The notes under the pieces: model-generated
What the model saw: only the letters and a program-made list of their open reading frames with translations
Database searches by the model: none
Told to the model about the DNA's origin: nothing
In this document: positions 1 to 7,807 of the stretch, piece after piece
How positions within the stretch are numbered: position 1 is the stretch's first letter
How the letters are laid out: each line of letters begins with the position of its first letter
Assembly: GCA_964652025.1 (NCBI GenBank)
Contig: CAZYZX010000001.1
Span: 611,512-675,511, forward strand
Origin: JAEXOD01 sp964652025
GTDB lineage: Bacteria; Bacteroidota; Ignavibacteria; Ignavibacteriales; Melioribacteraceae
Length of the DNA: 64,000 nt
Direction of reading: 5' to 3'
Translations under genes and position numbers: made by a program

Positions 1-315
1 AACTAAATGTGTTCTACCACTTAGCTTTTTTAATATTTTTTCCGCATCCTTTTCATCTTTAGGTTTATTGATAATTAAACCATCTAAAACAACAATTGTA
101 TCAGCGGTAATAATAATTCCACTTTTAACTTTTTCTTTAGCTTTATTAAGTTTAATTTTAGAAAGGCGTAATACTGTATCGATTGGAATTTCGTTATCGA
201 TTAAAGATTCGTCAACATTAACAGATATAGAACGAAACTTTAACTTTAAAATTTTTAATAGCTTACGTCTTCGTGGGGAACGAGATGCTAAAACAATAGG
301 TATAGTTTTAATCAT
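1..315 (-). CDS. maf: Maf-family nucleotide pyrophosphatase (partial, 3' end outside window)
   Basis: The first 105 codons of a Maf/HAM1-superfamily protein read leftward from ATG at 315 to the window edge with no stop. Seen: an N-terminal LASRSPRRRKLL phosphate-binding motif, then ITADTIV with the catalytic Asp of the family, and a KPKDEKDAEKILKKLSGRTH stretch matching the Maf signature. Family members hydrolyse non-canonical or modified nucleoside triphosphates and act in the cytoplasm. The gene starts 26 bases after the stop of the FN3-like gene and probably shares its transcript. The family call is strong; the precise substrate (dTTP/UTP or m7GTP type) cannot be told from this half. Confidence 0.9.
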   Translation of the reverse strand, partial: MIKTIPIVLASRSPRRRKLLKILKLKFRSISVNVDESLIDNEIPIDTVLRLSKIKLNKAKEKVKSGIIITADTIVVLDGLIINKPKDEKDAEKILKKLSGRTHLV

Positions 316-341
316 AGCAACGGTAAAATCAGAAATACAAA

Positions 342-752
342 TTATCTAAACAAAGCTTTTATGCTACCCCAAGTTCTTTTAACACTTGAAACACCACCAT
401 GAGTTACGGTAACTTCACTAGAGTAAGTCGATTCGCCATCTTTATCAACTAGTTTTAGTCGATAAATATAAGCAGCTTCGTTAGATTTGTAAGCATTATT
501 ATCGGTATAAGTATAAACCGAATTACTACCTTTACAATAAACTGTTCCAATTTCAGAAAATGTGCTAATTGGGGTTTTTCTTTCGATAACAAATGCTTTT
601 AAGTTTGTTTCTTGACCCGTTTGCCATTCTAAAACTATACTATCTCCCGTACTCCTTCCATGAAAGTAAGAGATAAAAGCGCCTGCAAATAAAACACTTA
701 TTTGCGCCACTAAAAATAGAATACCAACTAATTTTAATGTTTTTATTTTCAT
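342..752 (-). CDS. Small exported FN3-like domain protein
   Basis: A 136-residue protein. The N-terminal 24 residues are a Lys-initiated hydrophobic signal or anchor segment. The remainder looks like one fibronectin-III/Ig-like beta-sandwich, with I-x-LEWQTG near the start, an FVIER strand and a YIYRLKLVDKDG strand typical of FN3 modules in this phylum. I chose ATG at 752 over the in-frame ATG at 788, because a perfect TTGACA-17-TATATTTG promoter occupies 758-788 and would lie inside the longer frame. Function is unknown; it is likely periplasmic or surface-exposed. maf follows after 26 bases. Confidence 0.6.
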   Translation of the reverse strand: MKIKTLKLVGILFLVAQISVLFAGAFISYFHGRSTGDSIVLEWQTGQETNLKAFVIERKTPISTFSEIGTVYCKGSNSVYTYTDNNAYKSNEAAYIYRLKLVDKDGESTYSSEVTVTHGGVSSVKRTWGSIKALFR

Positions 753-757
753 AGTAT

Positions 758-788
758 CAAATATATTATATCTTATTTTAAATGTCAA
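758..788 (-). promoter_or_regulatory. Promoter of FN3-like gene/maf (Bacteroidetes-type)
   Basis: On the minus strand TTGACA (788-783), a 17-base gap, and TATATTTG (765-758) match the TTG/TAnnTTTG consensus of Bacteroidetes housekeeping sigma factors. The -7 box ends five bases before the ATG at 752, so the transcript should begin at or just before the start codon. Confidence 0.6.
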
Positions 789-828
789 GTTTATTTTTTA
801 TAATATTTTATGTTGTGATGTAAATAAC

Positions 829-856
829 AAAAGGGTTGTTTTTTAACAACCCTTTT
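829..856 (-). terminator. Intrinsic terminator of the RND operon
   Basis: A perfect 12-bp inverted repeat (829-840 with 845-856) around a TTTT loop, with a GGGTTG core flanked by A/T runs. It lies just after the stop of the PG0541-like gene at 864 on the minus strand and separates it from the next transcript. Confidence 0.75.
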
Positions 857-863
857 AATTCAG

Positions 864-1157
864 TTATATCATTTTTTCTATATTCCAAACAAATGCATGT
901 ATCCCTTGCTCTTCTGCTTCTTTTTCTATCTCTTTTACCTTTTCTAGCAGTTTATCTACTAAATCATCTTCTATAACTGTTAATACAACAGCATTTAAAC
1001 TTGGCCAAATATGAGAACCTAAATGTGGTTCTCCTTTAATACTTCCCTGTCCATGAACATTTAGAAATTTTGTATATCCTCTAATGTTTAAACTTTCTAA
1101 AGCTTCATTAACTTCTTCTGTAATACCATGGTTATATACTATCATTACTGCTTTCAT
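864..1157 (-). CDS. PG0541-family transporter-associated protein (PII-like)
   Basis: A 97-residue soluble protein and the last gene of the efflux operon, starting 9 bases after the RND pump stop. It resembles the small PG0541/'transporter-associated' proteins that follow RND pumps in Bacteroidota. The alternating beta-alpha pattern (MKAVMIVYNHG; LNAVVLTVIEDDLVDKLLEKV; GIHAFVWNIEKMI) suggests a ferredoxin-like PII/DUF3240-type fold. A GYTKFLNVHGQG segment is where PII proteins carry their nucleotide-binding loop region. No signal peptide is seen, so it should act in the cytoplasm, perhaps as a sensor or regulator of the pump. That role is inference; the family's function is not established. 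Confidence 0.7.
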   Translation of the reverse strand: MKAVMIVYNHGITEEVNEALESLNIRGYTKFLNVHGQGSIKGEPHLGSHIWPSLNAVVLTVIEDDLVDKLLEKVKEIEKEAEEQGIHAFVWNIEKMI

Positions 1158-1166
1158 TTTGTCCTC

Positions 1167-4100
1167 TTAATCAATTTCTTTTTTTCTTTTAACTCTAGTT
1201 TCAAATACTGAATAAAGTACCGGCACCAAAACTAAAGTAATTAATGTTGAAAATAACAAACCACCTATTGTCGAAATACCTAAAGGTCGCCATATTTCAG
1301 AACCATCACCACTACTTAATGCAAGTGGTAACAACCCTAATAATGTTGTTAATGTTGTCATTAAAACAGGTCTTAATCTATTTCTACCGGAGTATATTAT
1401 CGCTTCTCTTAGTTCATAACCCCTAGCTCTTGTTATGTTTGTAAAGTCTACTAACACTATTGCGGTCTTAACTACAATTCCCACAAGCATAATACTTCCT
1501 AAAAAGGCAATAACACTAAATGATACACCCGTTATATAAAGTGCAATAAATACACCAGTAAAAGCAAATGGAATAGAAAACATTATGATAAATGGGTCTA
1601 AAAATGATTCAAATTGAGCTGCCATAACCATGTAAACCAATACAACGCTTAACAATAGCAAGAAGAATAAATCCTTAAATGTATCCCCTTGTTGTTCAAT
1701 TTGACCAGCATATTCAATTGTTGTATTTGGTGGAAGTTCTAATTTAGCAGCAAAAGCCTTAATATCGTTTGCAACTTCACCTAAAGAACGTCCCGAAACA
1801 TCAGATAAAACACCAATAACTCTTTCTTGTTCTTTACGTTTAATTGTTGGTGGTGAATATGATTGAACAACTGTACCTATATCCTTTAATCTAACTGTTG
1901 TACCTAAAAGTGTTTTTATCGGTAAGTTTTCAATGTCATTTATGTTATTTTTCTTTTCTGGTGGCAAGCTAACAAAAATATCATACTCATCGCCAAGTTC
2001 ACGATATTTTGTTGGTGTAATTCCGTAGTAATTATTACGTAATGCAGTCCCCACCATCATAGTATTTAAACCGTTTAATGCTAATTTATCTCGTTGCAAA
2101 GTAATCTGTAACTCTGGTCTAGGATCTCCAATATCAATTCTTACATCGCGAGGACCTTTTATAGATTTCATAAACTCTGTAAGTTTATAAGCAATTTTAT
2201 AAGATTCATTCAAATCGGGTCCAACAATATCTATTTGAACAGGGGCACCTGTAGCGCCTGTTAAAAATCCTGCGGCACCAGCTGTGTTAACACTAAAACT
2301 TTTTATTCCAGGCATTTCTTTAATTTTGTTACGTATAATATCAGCCATCTCAAATACAGTGCGTTTTCTATCTTTTAACTGTTTAGTCCTCATTTGAAAT
2401 CCTGCTATATTAGCTCCTTCACTTTGACCAAACAATAAAGAAGAAAAGCCCATATCGTTTACACCTGCACGGACGCTTACATACTCAACTTCTGGGAAAT
2501 CTGTTTTTATCAAATGCTCAATTTTTTTAACGTATTCTACAGTTTCTTCTAATCTTCTTCCTGCTTCAATTTCAAAATTTACTTGAAATTGGGATGAATC
2601 TGATTTTGGGATAAACTCTGTTCCCAAAAACGGAATTAAAGAAAGTGAGCTAAAAAATATTAGTAAGGAAATACCAATAACACTTTTCTTGTGATCTAGA
2701 GACCACTCAAGAATACGCTTGTAAAAATTATCTATTGCTACCAGCATTTGCTCTAACGAGCTATTAATTTTAATTAATAATGAATTTTTAATAGGTTTTT
2801 GTAATTTTTTAGCAGGAATAATTTTAGAAGCAAGCATAGGAATTAAAGTTAATGCTGCCAATAAAGAAACTAAAATCATTACTGTTACTAAAAATCCTAA
2901 TTGATTAAATAATATACCAGCAATTCCAGAAATAAACACTAACGGGAAAAATACAGCTACAATTGTAAATGTTGCAGCTGCCACAGCTAAACCAACTTCA
3001 GATGAACCAAATATCGCAGCTTCTCTTGGTCTTGCACCTCGTTCTATATGATGTGAAATATTTTCCAAAATTACTATTGCGTCATCTACAACCAAACCAA
3101 CCGCTATTGATAGTGAGGAAAGTGATATAATATTAATTGTATTTCCGCTAAAATACAAATAAATAAATGCCCCTATTAACGATACTGGTAAAACAAGCAT
3201 AATTATAAATGTTGCCCGCCATTGCCTTAAAAATATAAGTACTACAAGTACAACGAAAATACCACCCAATAAAACTGCTTCTGTTAGGTTATTAACAGAT
3301 TGAATTATAAAGATGGATGAATCTTGAATTATATCAACTTTTACGTCAGTTGGTAAATTCTTTTTTAACACTTCTAATTTTGCTTTAACATTTTTTACAA
3401 CATCAACAGTATTTGCACCAGATTGTTTTTGAACGATTATTTGAAGTCCTTTACCTTCATTTAATCTTACATTAATTGTTCTATCTTTTAAGCTATCCTT
3501 AACATCAGCTACATCTCTAAGATAAACAATCTTACCATTAGAAGCACCCAATACTAAGTTTTTAATATCTTCTATACCAGTAAATTCTGCAGGTACACGT
3601 AAATTATATTCCATGTTACCCATTTTAATGGTTCCAGAAGGTAAATTTACGTTTTCTGCTTGAAGAACTTGTCCAATTTGAGAAACAGAGATATTATATG
3701 CTTCTAATTTCTTTTCATCTACATGCACTAAAATTTGTCGTACAGGACCGCCAAACGCTTGAACAGTACCAACACCTTCAACACGTTTTAGAGGATCTAT
3801 TAATTCGTTTTCAACAATTTTATTAAGACCCTCATAACTTTCGTTTGCTTGAACAGCTATAAACATTATAGGAAATATATTTGTGCTGAACTTAAATATT
3901 GTTGGTTCTTCAGCATCATCAGGAAGATTTCTCTTTGTAAATTCAAGTGCAGATCTAATATCATTAGTTGCTTCATCTAAGTTAGTTCCAAACTCAAATT
4001 CTAATGAAACAACCGATATATTATCAATAGAAGTTGATCGTATTTTCTTTAAATTAGGAATGGAACTTAATCCAGCTTCTAATTTTTTTGTAACATTTAA

Positions 4101-4280
4101 CTCTACGTCTTGAGCACTTGCACCAGGATATTGGGTTAACACACTAATATTTGGTGGCTCTATTTCTGGGAATAAATCAATTGGCAATCGACTAAACGAA
4201 ACATAACCTATTATTATGATTGCCATAAACAACATTAAAGTTGTAATAGGTCGCCTTACAGATACTTCTGGTAGATTCAT
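1167..4280 (-). CDS. RND-family efflux pump inner-membrane permease (AcrB/HAE1-like)
   Basis: 1037 residues, the normal size for a hydrophobe/amphiphile efflux RND pump. One N-terminal transmembrane helix (about 11-30) is followed by a large periplasmic porter domain, a central membrane block and a second periplasmic domain. The proton-relay residues are present: an Asp pair D399-D400 in GLVVDDAIV (TM4) and K938 in GIVVKTAIV (TM10). It should extrude drugs, detergents or lipophilic metabolites with the adaptor and TolC encoded just upstream in the same transcript (10-base gap). Substrate is not predictable from sequence. Confidence 0.95.
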   Translation of the reverse strand: MNLPEVSVRRPITTLMLFMAIIIIGYVSFSRLPIDLFPEIEPPNISVLTQYPGASAQDVELNVTKKLEAGLSSIPNLKKIRSTSIDNISVVSLEFEFGTNLDEATNDIRSALEFTKRNLPDDAEEPTIFKFSTNIFPIMFIAVQANESYEGLNKIVENELIDPLKRVEGVGTVQAFGGPVRQILVHVDEKKLEAYNISVSQIGQVLQAENVNLPSGTIKMGNMEYNLRVPAEFTGIEDIKNLVLGASNGKIVYLRDVADVKDSLKDRTINVRLNEGKGLQIIVQKQSGANTVDVVKNVKAKLEVLKKNLPTDVKVDIIQDSSIFIIQSVNNLTEAVLLGGIFVVLVVLIFLRQWRATFIIMLVLPVSLIGAFIYLYFSGNTINIISLSSLSIAVGLVVDDAIVILENISHHIERGARPREAAIFGSSEVGLAVAAATFTIVAVFFPLVFISGIAGILFNQLGFLVTVMILVSLLAALTLIPMLASKIIPAKKLQKPIKNSLLIKINSSLEQMLVAIDNFYKRILEWSLDHKKSVIGISLLIFFSSLSLIPFLGTEFIPKSDSSQFQVNFEIEAGRRLEETVEYVKKIEHLIKTDFPEVEYVSVRAGVNDMGFSSLLFGQSEGANIAGFQMRTKQLKDRKRTVFEMADIIRNKIKEMPGIKSFSVNTAGAAGFLTGATGAPVQIDIVGPDLNESYKIAYKLTEFMKSIKGPRDVRIDIGDPRPELQITLQRDKLALNGLNTMMVGTALRNNYYGITPTKYRELGDEYDIFVSLPPEKKNNINDIENLPIKTLLGTTVRLKDIGTVVQSYSPPTIKRKEQERVIGVLSDVSGRSLGEVANDIKAFAAKLELPPNTTIEYAGQIEQQGDTFKDLFFLLLLSVVLVYMVMAAQFESFLDPFIIMFSIPFAFTGVFIALYITGVSFSVIAFLGSIMLVGIVVKTAIVLVDFTNITRARGYELREAIIYSGRNRLRPVLMTTLTTLLGLLPLALSSGDGSEIWRPLGISTIGGLLFSTLITLVLVPVLYSVFETRVKRKKEID

Positions 4281-4290
4281 TCGTTACTCC

Positions 4291-5331
4291 TTAATCTTTT
4301 GTTGCTTTAATCGAAATTTTACTACCATCTTTCAATAATCCCTGACCTGTAACCACAATCATATCTCCTTCATTTAATCCACTTATAACTTCAACTTTGT
4401 CATTTAAATCTTTACCTAATGTTAAATCAACACGCTTTGCATTATCTTTATTAACTATAAAGCCATAGTAATTAGTTGTACCAATTAATTTTAATGCAGC
4501 AGCACGCGGAATTACTATGCCCATAGATTTACCTAATGCAATACTTGCTCTTACAAACATACCTGGTCTTAATTTTTCGTTATTATTAGGTATTTTAACC
4601 TCTATTTCAAAGGTTCTTGTTGTAGGATTTATAGTAGGGTTAATTCTGCTTATATTACCAATAAAGGTTTCGTTTGGGTAAATATCAGAAGTAACTTTTA
4701 CTTGTTGATTTAATTTAATTTGTGTAAAATCCTTTTCACTAATGTTCATTAATAACTTAACAGGATTTAACTGAACTAATGACACAACAGAAGGAGCACC
4801 AACACCACCGGGTGATAACAAAAATACTTCGCCATCATTTAATTTTTTGCTAGAAATTACACCAGCAAAAGGTGCACGGAATTGAGTATTTGTTAAAAGT
4901 AAGTCGTATGTTTTTTGAGCTGTTTCATAAGCTGCTTTAACTTGATCAAATTGACTTTTTGAAATTGAACCAGTCTCGTATAATGGTTTTAATCTTTCAT
5001 AGTTATCTTTGTTTACTTGCAATTGAATTTTTGCTTGTGCTAGTTGAGTATCATCCATTTCAAAAAGCAAATCCCCTTGCTTTACCCTGTTCCCTTCTTC
5101 TACATATATTTTTAAAATTCTGCCGGTTGTTTGTGCGCCTAAGTTTGCTTCTTTCCATGCACTTAATGTACCAACAGCAGTAATTTCTCTATCAATATAT
5201 TCTTTTTTAACTTTATGTACTTCAACAGGAATAATTGTTTCTGCGTTATTGTTGTTTGCTTCTTCTTTTTTACCACATGCGGTAACAAATAATAAAGCGG
5301 ATAATAAAATTAAAAAATTTACGTGTTTCAT
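4291..5331 (-). CDS. RND efflux periplasmic adaptor (membrane fusion lipoprotein)
   Basis: 346 residues beginning with a lipoprotein signal ending in VTACG (acylated Cys19). Barrel-sandwich (lipoyl-like) half motifs flank a short alpha-helical hairpin: ANLGAQTTGRILKIYVEEG before it and FRAPFAGVISSKKLNDGEVF after it. A beta-barrel domain and membrane-proximal domain complete the HlyD/AcrA architecture. It links the RND pump to the TolC channel across the periplasm. It sits 10 bases upstream of the pump gene and 10 bases after the TolC gene, so all are co-translated from one message. Confidence 0.93.
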   Translation of the reverse strand: MKHVNFLILLSALLFVTACGKKEEANNNNAETIIPVEVHKVKKEYIDREITAVGTLSAWKEANLGAQTTGRILKIYVEEGNRVKQGDLLFEMDDTQLAQAKIQLQVNKDNYERLKPLYETGSISKSQFDQVKAAYETAQKTYDLLLTNTQFRAPFAGVISSKKLNDGEVFLLSPGGVGAPSVVSLVQLNPVKLLMNISEKDFTQIKLNQQVKVTSDIYPNETFIGNISRINPTINPTTRTFEIEVKIPNNNEKLRPGMFVRASIALGKSMGIVIPRAAALKLIGTTNYYGFIVNKDNAKRVDLTLGKDLNDKVEVISGLNEGDMIVVTGQGLLKDGSKISIKATKD

Positions 5332-5341
5332 TATATCTCCT

Positions 5342-6661
5342 TTATTTCAAAATTCCTAAAACATTTTCTAATTCTGCTTCTGCAATTAATAAATCATATA
5401 TTGCTTGTAATCTATTAAGTTTTGCTTGCCTTAATGCAAGTTCAGCATCATTTAACTCTAATTGAGTACCTAAATTGTTTTCAAGTCTTCTTTTAGAAAT
5501 CTGATATCCTTCTTCAGCTAATTTTATGGTTTTATCTTGACCTTCAATTCTAATTTTAGCTTGATTAATTTTGTAAATTATACTTATAGTCTGTGTCTTA
5601 ATCGCTTCAGATAAATTTCTTTTTTGCTCTGATATTTGACTTAACCCTATTTCTGCTTGAGAGATTCTTGAATCAGTTTTAAATCCATTAAATACAGGTA
5701 TTTGCAATTGAACACCTAATAAAAAGGTATTTACCCATTTGTATTCATTAAACTTAAAATTATTTGCTTGAGCCTGATATTGATAACTACCAAAACCAGC
5801 TAATGTTGGATAATACGCCGTTGTTTCTAAGCTAACATTTTTTTCAGATATTTTTTGTTGTAAATCTAACAAAGATAATTGAGGATTGTTTAAAGTAACA
5901 TTTTTAATTATTTCTTCATTGTCCCCAAAATTATTATTAGAAATATCTAAACTTCCTGTTATGTTTAAATTAACATCAGAAGTTAAACCAATACTAACTT
6001 TCAAAGCTTCTAAGCTTAAGTTATAGTTATTTTCTGCTTGCAAAACTGTTGGCTTTAAGTTTTCATACTGAACTTCTGCACGTAAAACATCATAATCGGA
6101 AATTAAACCACCCTGATTTAACTTCTTAATATTATATAAATTATCTTTAGCGTTTAATAAACTTTGTTGCAAAACATCTTTAGTTTCCTTAAGAAGTAAT
6201 GCAAGATAAAAAGCTTTTTTAACATCTGTGGCAACTTTATTTTTAACGTATCTTAAGTTTTGAATTGCAATTGCTTTACCTTCATTTGCAATACTTATTC
6301 CTTCATAAAGTGTGAAAGATACTAATGGAATAGATAAGGAAGCAGTAGCATTATAAGAGTTATCTGACCCAATTTTTAAAGTACTACCAAAAGGTGAACC
6401 AGGTGGTAAAAATATAACAGGCTTTTCCAAATATCTTTGGTACTGTCCAGATAGGTCTAATTTTGGAAATAACCCGCTCTTTGCTTCCCTAATTTTTTCT
6501 TCGCTTTTTTGAACCTCCAAAATAGCAACTTTTACATCGGCATTTTTCTCTAATGCCATATTAACCGCTTCATCTAGAGATAAACTAATATTTGTATTAG
6601 TTTGCCCCATTGTATTAAGCGCAAAAAATAGCAAAATGAGCACTATAAAATTATTTTTCAA
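5342..6661 (-). CDS. TolC-family outer-membrane efflux protein
   Basis: 439 residues with a cleavable signal peptide (about 1-19, ending near NTMGQ) and two internally similar long helical halves typical of OEP/TolC proteins (LSLDEAVNMALEKNADVKVA at the first helix; ALRQAKLNRLQAIYDLLIAEAELE at the last). It should form the trimeric exit duct for the RND pump. It lies between tetR (14-base gap) and the adaptor gene, matching the usual Bacteroidota order of regulator, TolC, adaptor, pump. Confidence 0.93.
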   Translation of the reverse strand: MKNNFIVLILLFFALNTMGQTNTNISLSLDEAVNMALEKNADVKVAILEVQKSEEKIREAKSGLFPKLDLSGQYQRYLEKPVIFLPPGSPFGSTLKIGSDNSYNATASLSIPLVSFTLYEGISIANEGKAIAIQNLRYVKNKVATDVKKAFYLALLLKETKDVLQQSLLNAKDNLYNIKKLNQGGLISDYDVLRAEVQYENLKPTVLQAENNYNLSLEALKVSIGLTSDVNLNITGSLDISNNNFGDNEEIIKNVTLNNPQLSLLDLQQKISEKNVSLETTAYYPTLAGFGSYQYQAQANNFKFNEYKWVNTFLLGVQLQIPVFNGFKTDSRISQAEIGLSQISEQKRNLSEAIKTQTISIIYKINQAKIRIEGQDKTIKLAEEGYQISKRRLENNLGTQLELNDAELALRQAKLNRLQAIYDLLIAEAELENVLGILK

Positions 6662-6675
6662 GTAAACCTCCTAGT

Positions 6676-7284
6676 TTATTCACTAAATTTTAATCCATTG
6701 AATATTAATTTAACGGCAAACTCCATCTCTTCTACGGCTTTATTAAAATTAATTTCTTTTGATACAGAAAATGTGGCAAAATAAAATTCTCTATGACGCA
6801 AAGCTTCAGATATTGTTATAATTAAATTTGCTACTTTTTTAGAGTCACATTCTTTGATCTCTTTTTTAGCAATAGCTTCATCAATTATTTTAGTCAAAAT
6901 ATCAAGTTCTTTTTGCTTAACTTGTTTTATGTAATCAAATAATAACGACTTAAATTCAATATAAATATTTGGAGCCATCATATACATTTTTGATGTTTCT
7001 GCAAGATATTTAAATTTTGCAAATTCCATTTTTAATATTTTGTCTAAAATCGAACTTTCATTCTCTGCATCTTTATAAACAAAATCAAAAAATCTTTCTT
7101 CTTCACGAAGTAAAACATCTCGAAGTAACAATTCCTTGTTATCGTAGTAATAATACAAAGAAGATTTTCTCATGCCAACTGCACTTGCAATATCTTCTAA
7201 AGTAGTTTTTGCAAATCCGTTTTCTACTAGCAATTCTCTTGCTGTTTTTAATATTATTTCTTTTTTGCTATCAGTTATATCCAT
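6676..7284 (-). CDS. TetR/AcrR-family repressor of the RND operon
   Basis: 202 residues. An N-terminal helix-turn-helix (about 8-55; TTLEDIASAVGMRKSSLYYYYDNK) is characteristic of TetR regulators, followed by an all-helical ligand domain. It is the first gene of the efflux operon, so it probably represses its own transcript until an effector (perhaps a pump substrate) binds. A 20-base imperfect palindrome at 7305-7324, between its start and a candidate promoter, is the likely operator. Its regulatory role is inferred from position. Confidence 0.92.
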   Translation of the reverse strand: MDITDSKKEIILKTARELLVENGFAKTTLEDIASAVGMRKSSLYYYYDNKELLLRDVLLREEERFFDFVYKDAENESSILDKILKMEFAKFKYLAETSKMYMMAPNIYIEFKSLLFDYIKQVKQKELDILTKIIDEAIAKKEIKECDSKKVANLIITISEALRHREFYFATFSVSKEINFNKAVEEMEFAVKLIFNGLKFSE

Positions 7285-7304
7285 TTTTCTAACTTTTTAA
7301 TAGA

Positions 7305-7324
7305 TTGTTCGATAATTACAACAA
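7305..7324. promoter_or_regulatory. Candidate TetR operator
   Basis: An imperfect palindrome with TTGTT and AACAA arms at the ends of a 20-base segment, 20 bases upstream of the tetR start codon and directly downstream of a -7-like box at 7327-7334. The size and position suit a TetR operator covering the transcription start. The middle of the element is not symmetrical, so this is tentative. Confidence 0.3.
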
Positions 7325-7326
7325 AA

Positions 7327-7356
7327 GAAATATAATAAAAGTTCCGTTTAAAACAA
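7327..7356 (-). promoter_or_regulatory. Candidate promoter of the tetR-RND operon
   Basis: Minus-strand TTGTTT (7356-7351), 16 bases, then TATATTTC (7334-7327), one base off the TAnnTTTG box. It partly overlaps the atpC terminator and abuts the candidate TetR operator. Confidence 0.35.
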
Positions 7357-7385
7357 AAAAACCTGCCAATAATGACAGGTTTTTT
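7355..7385. terminator. Bidirectional-looking intrinsic terminator after atpC
   Basis: An A-run, an ACCTG/CAGGT stem with short mispaired interior, and a T-run form a roughly 11-bp A-tract/GC/T-tract hairpin. It lies 19 bases after the atpC stop and should end the atpDC transcript before the efflux operon begins. Confidence 0.75.
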
Positions 7386-7403
7386 AAAAAATTATATATT
7401 TAT

Positions 7404-7805
7404 TTATCTAATAAACTTTAATCTATTTATTGCTCTATTTAGTGCAGCTTGAGCTCGCGCTGTATCAATTTTTTCCTTATTTTCAATTGATAATCTTTTT
7501 TTGGCTCTCTCATAAGCTTTTTGAGCACGCTCTTTATCAATATCTTCTTTACTTTCAAATGTTTCTGCTAAAACTATAACTTTATTTTCTAATACTTCAA
7601 TAGTACCACCACTAGTGCAATACTTATAAGTATTATTATTCTCATCAACAAAAGAAACAACACCTATTTCGAAACTGCTTATAATTGGAGCATGATTAAA
7701 GAGTACTTGAAAAGCACCAACAGTTCCTGGTATACTGATTGATTTTATATTTCCACTATAAACAAGTTTTGAAGGTGTTACAACTTCTAATAATATTTCT
7801 TTCAT
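7404..7805 (-). CDS. atpC: F1F0 ATP synthase epsilon subunit
   Basis: 133 residues. The N-terminal beta-sandwich is clear (LEVVTPSKLVYSGNIKSISIPGTVGAFQVLFNHAPIIS split across strands, with the family GAFQVLFNHAP element), followed by a helical hairpin (about 90-133) rich in Lys, Arg and Ala that contacts the rotor and beta subunit. It lies 2 bases after atpD and is co-transcribed with it. Only these two ATP synthase genes are present here. The a, b, c, alpha, gamma and delta genes must lie elsewhere, as is usual in Chlorobi and some relatives. Confidence 0.95.
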   Translation of the reverse strand: MKEILLEVVTPSKLVYSGNIKSISIPGTVGAFQVLFNHAPIISSFEIGVVSFVDENNNTYKYCTSGGTIEVLENKVIVLAETFESKEDIDKERAQKAYERAKKRLSIENKEKIDTARAQAALNRAINRLKFIR

Positions 7806-7807
7806 TT

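Noticed and set aside
68..349. A 93-codon plus-strand open frame at the left edge
   Set aside because: It is antisense to the partial maf gene, which has clear family motifs on the minus strand; the plus-strand translation shows no recognisable features.
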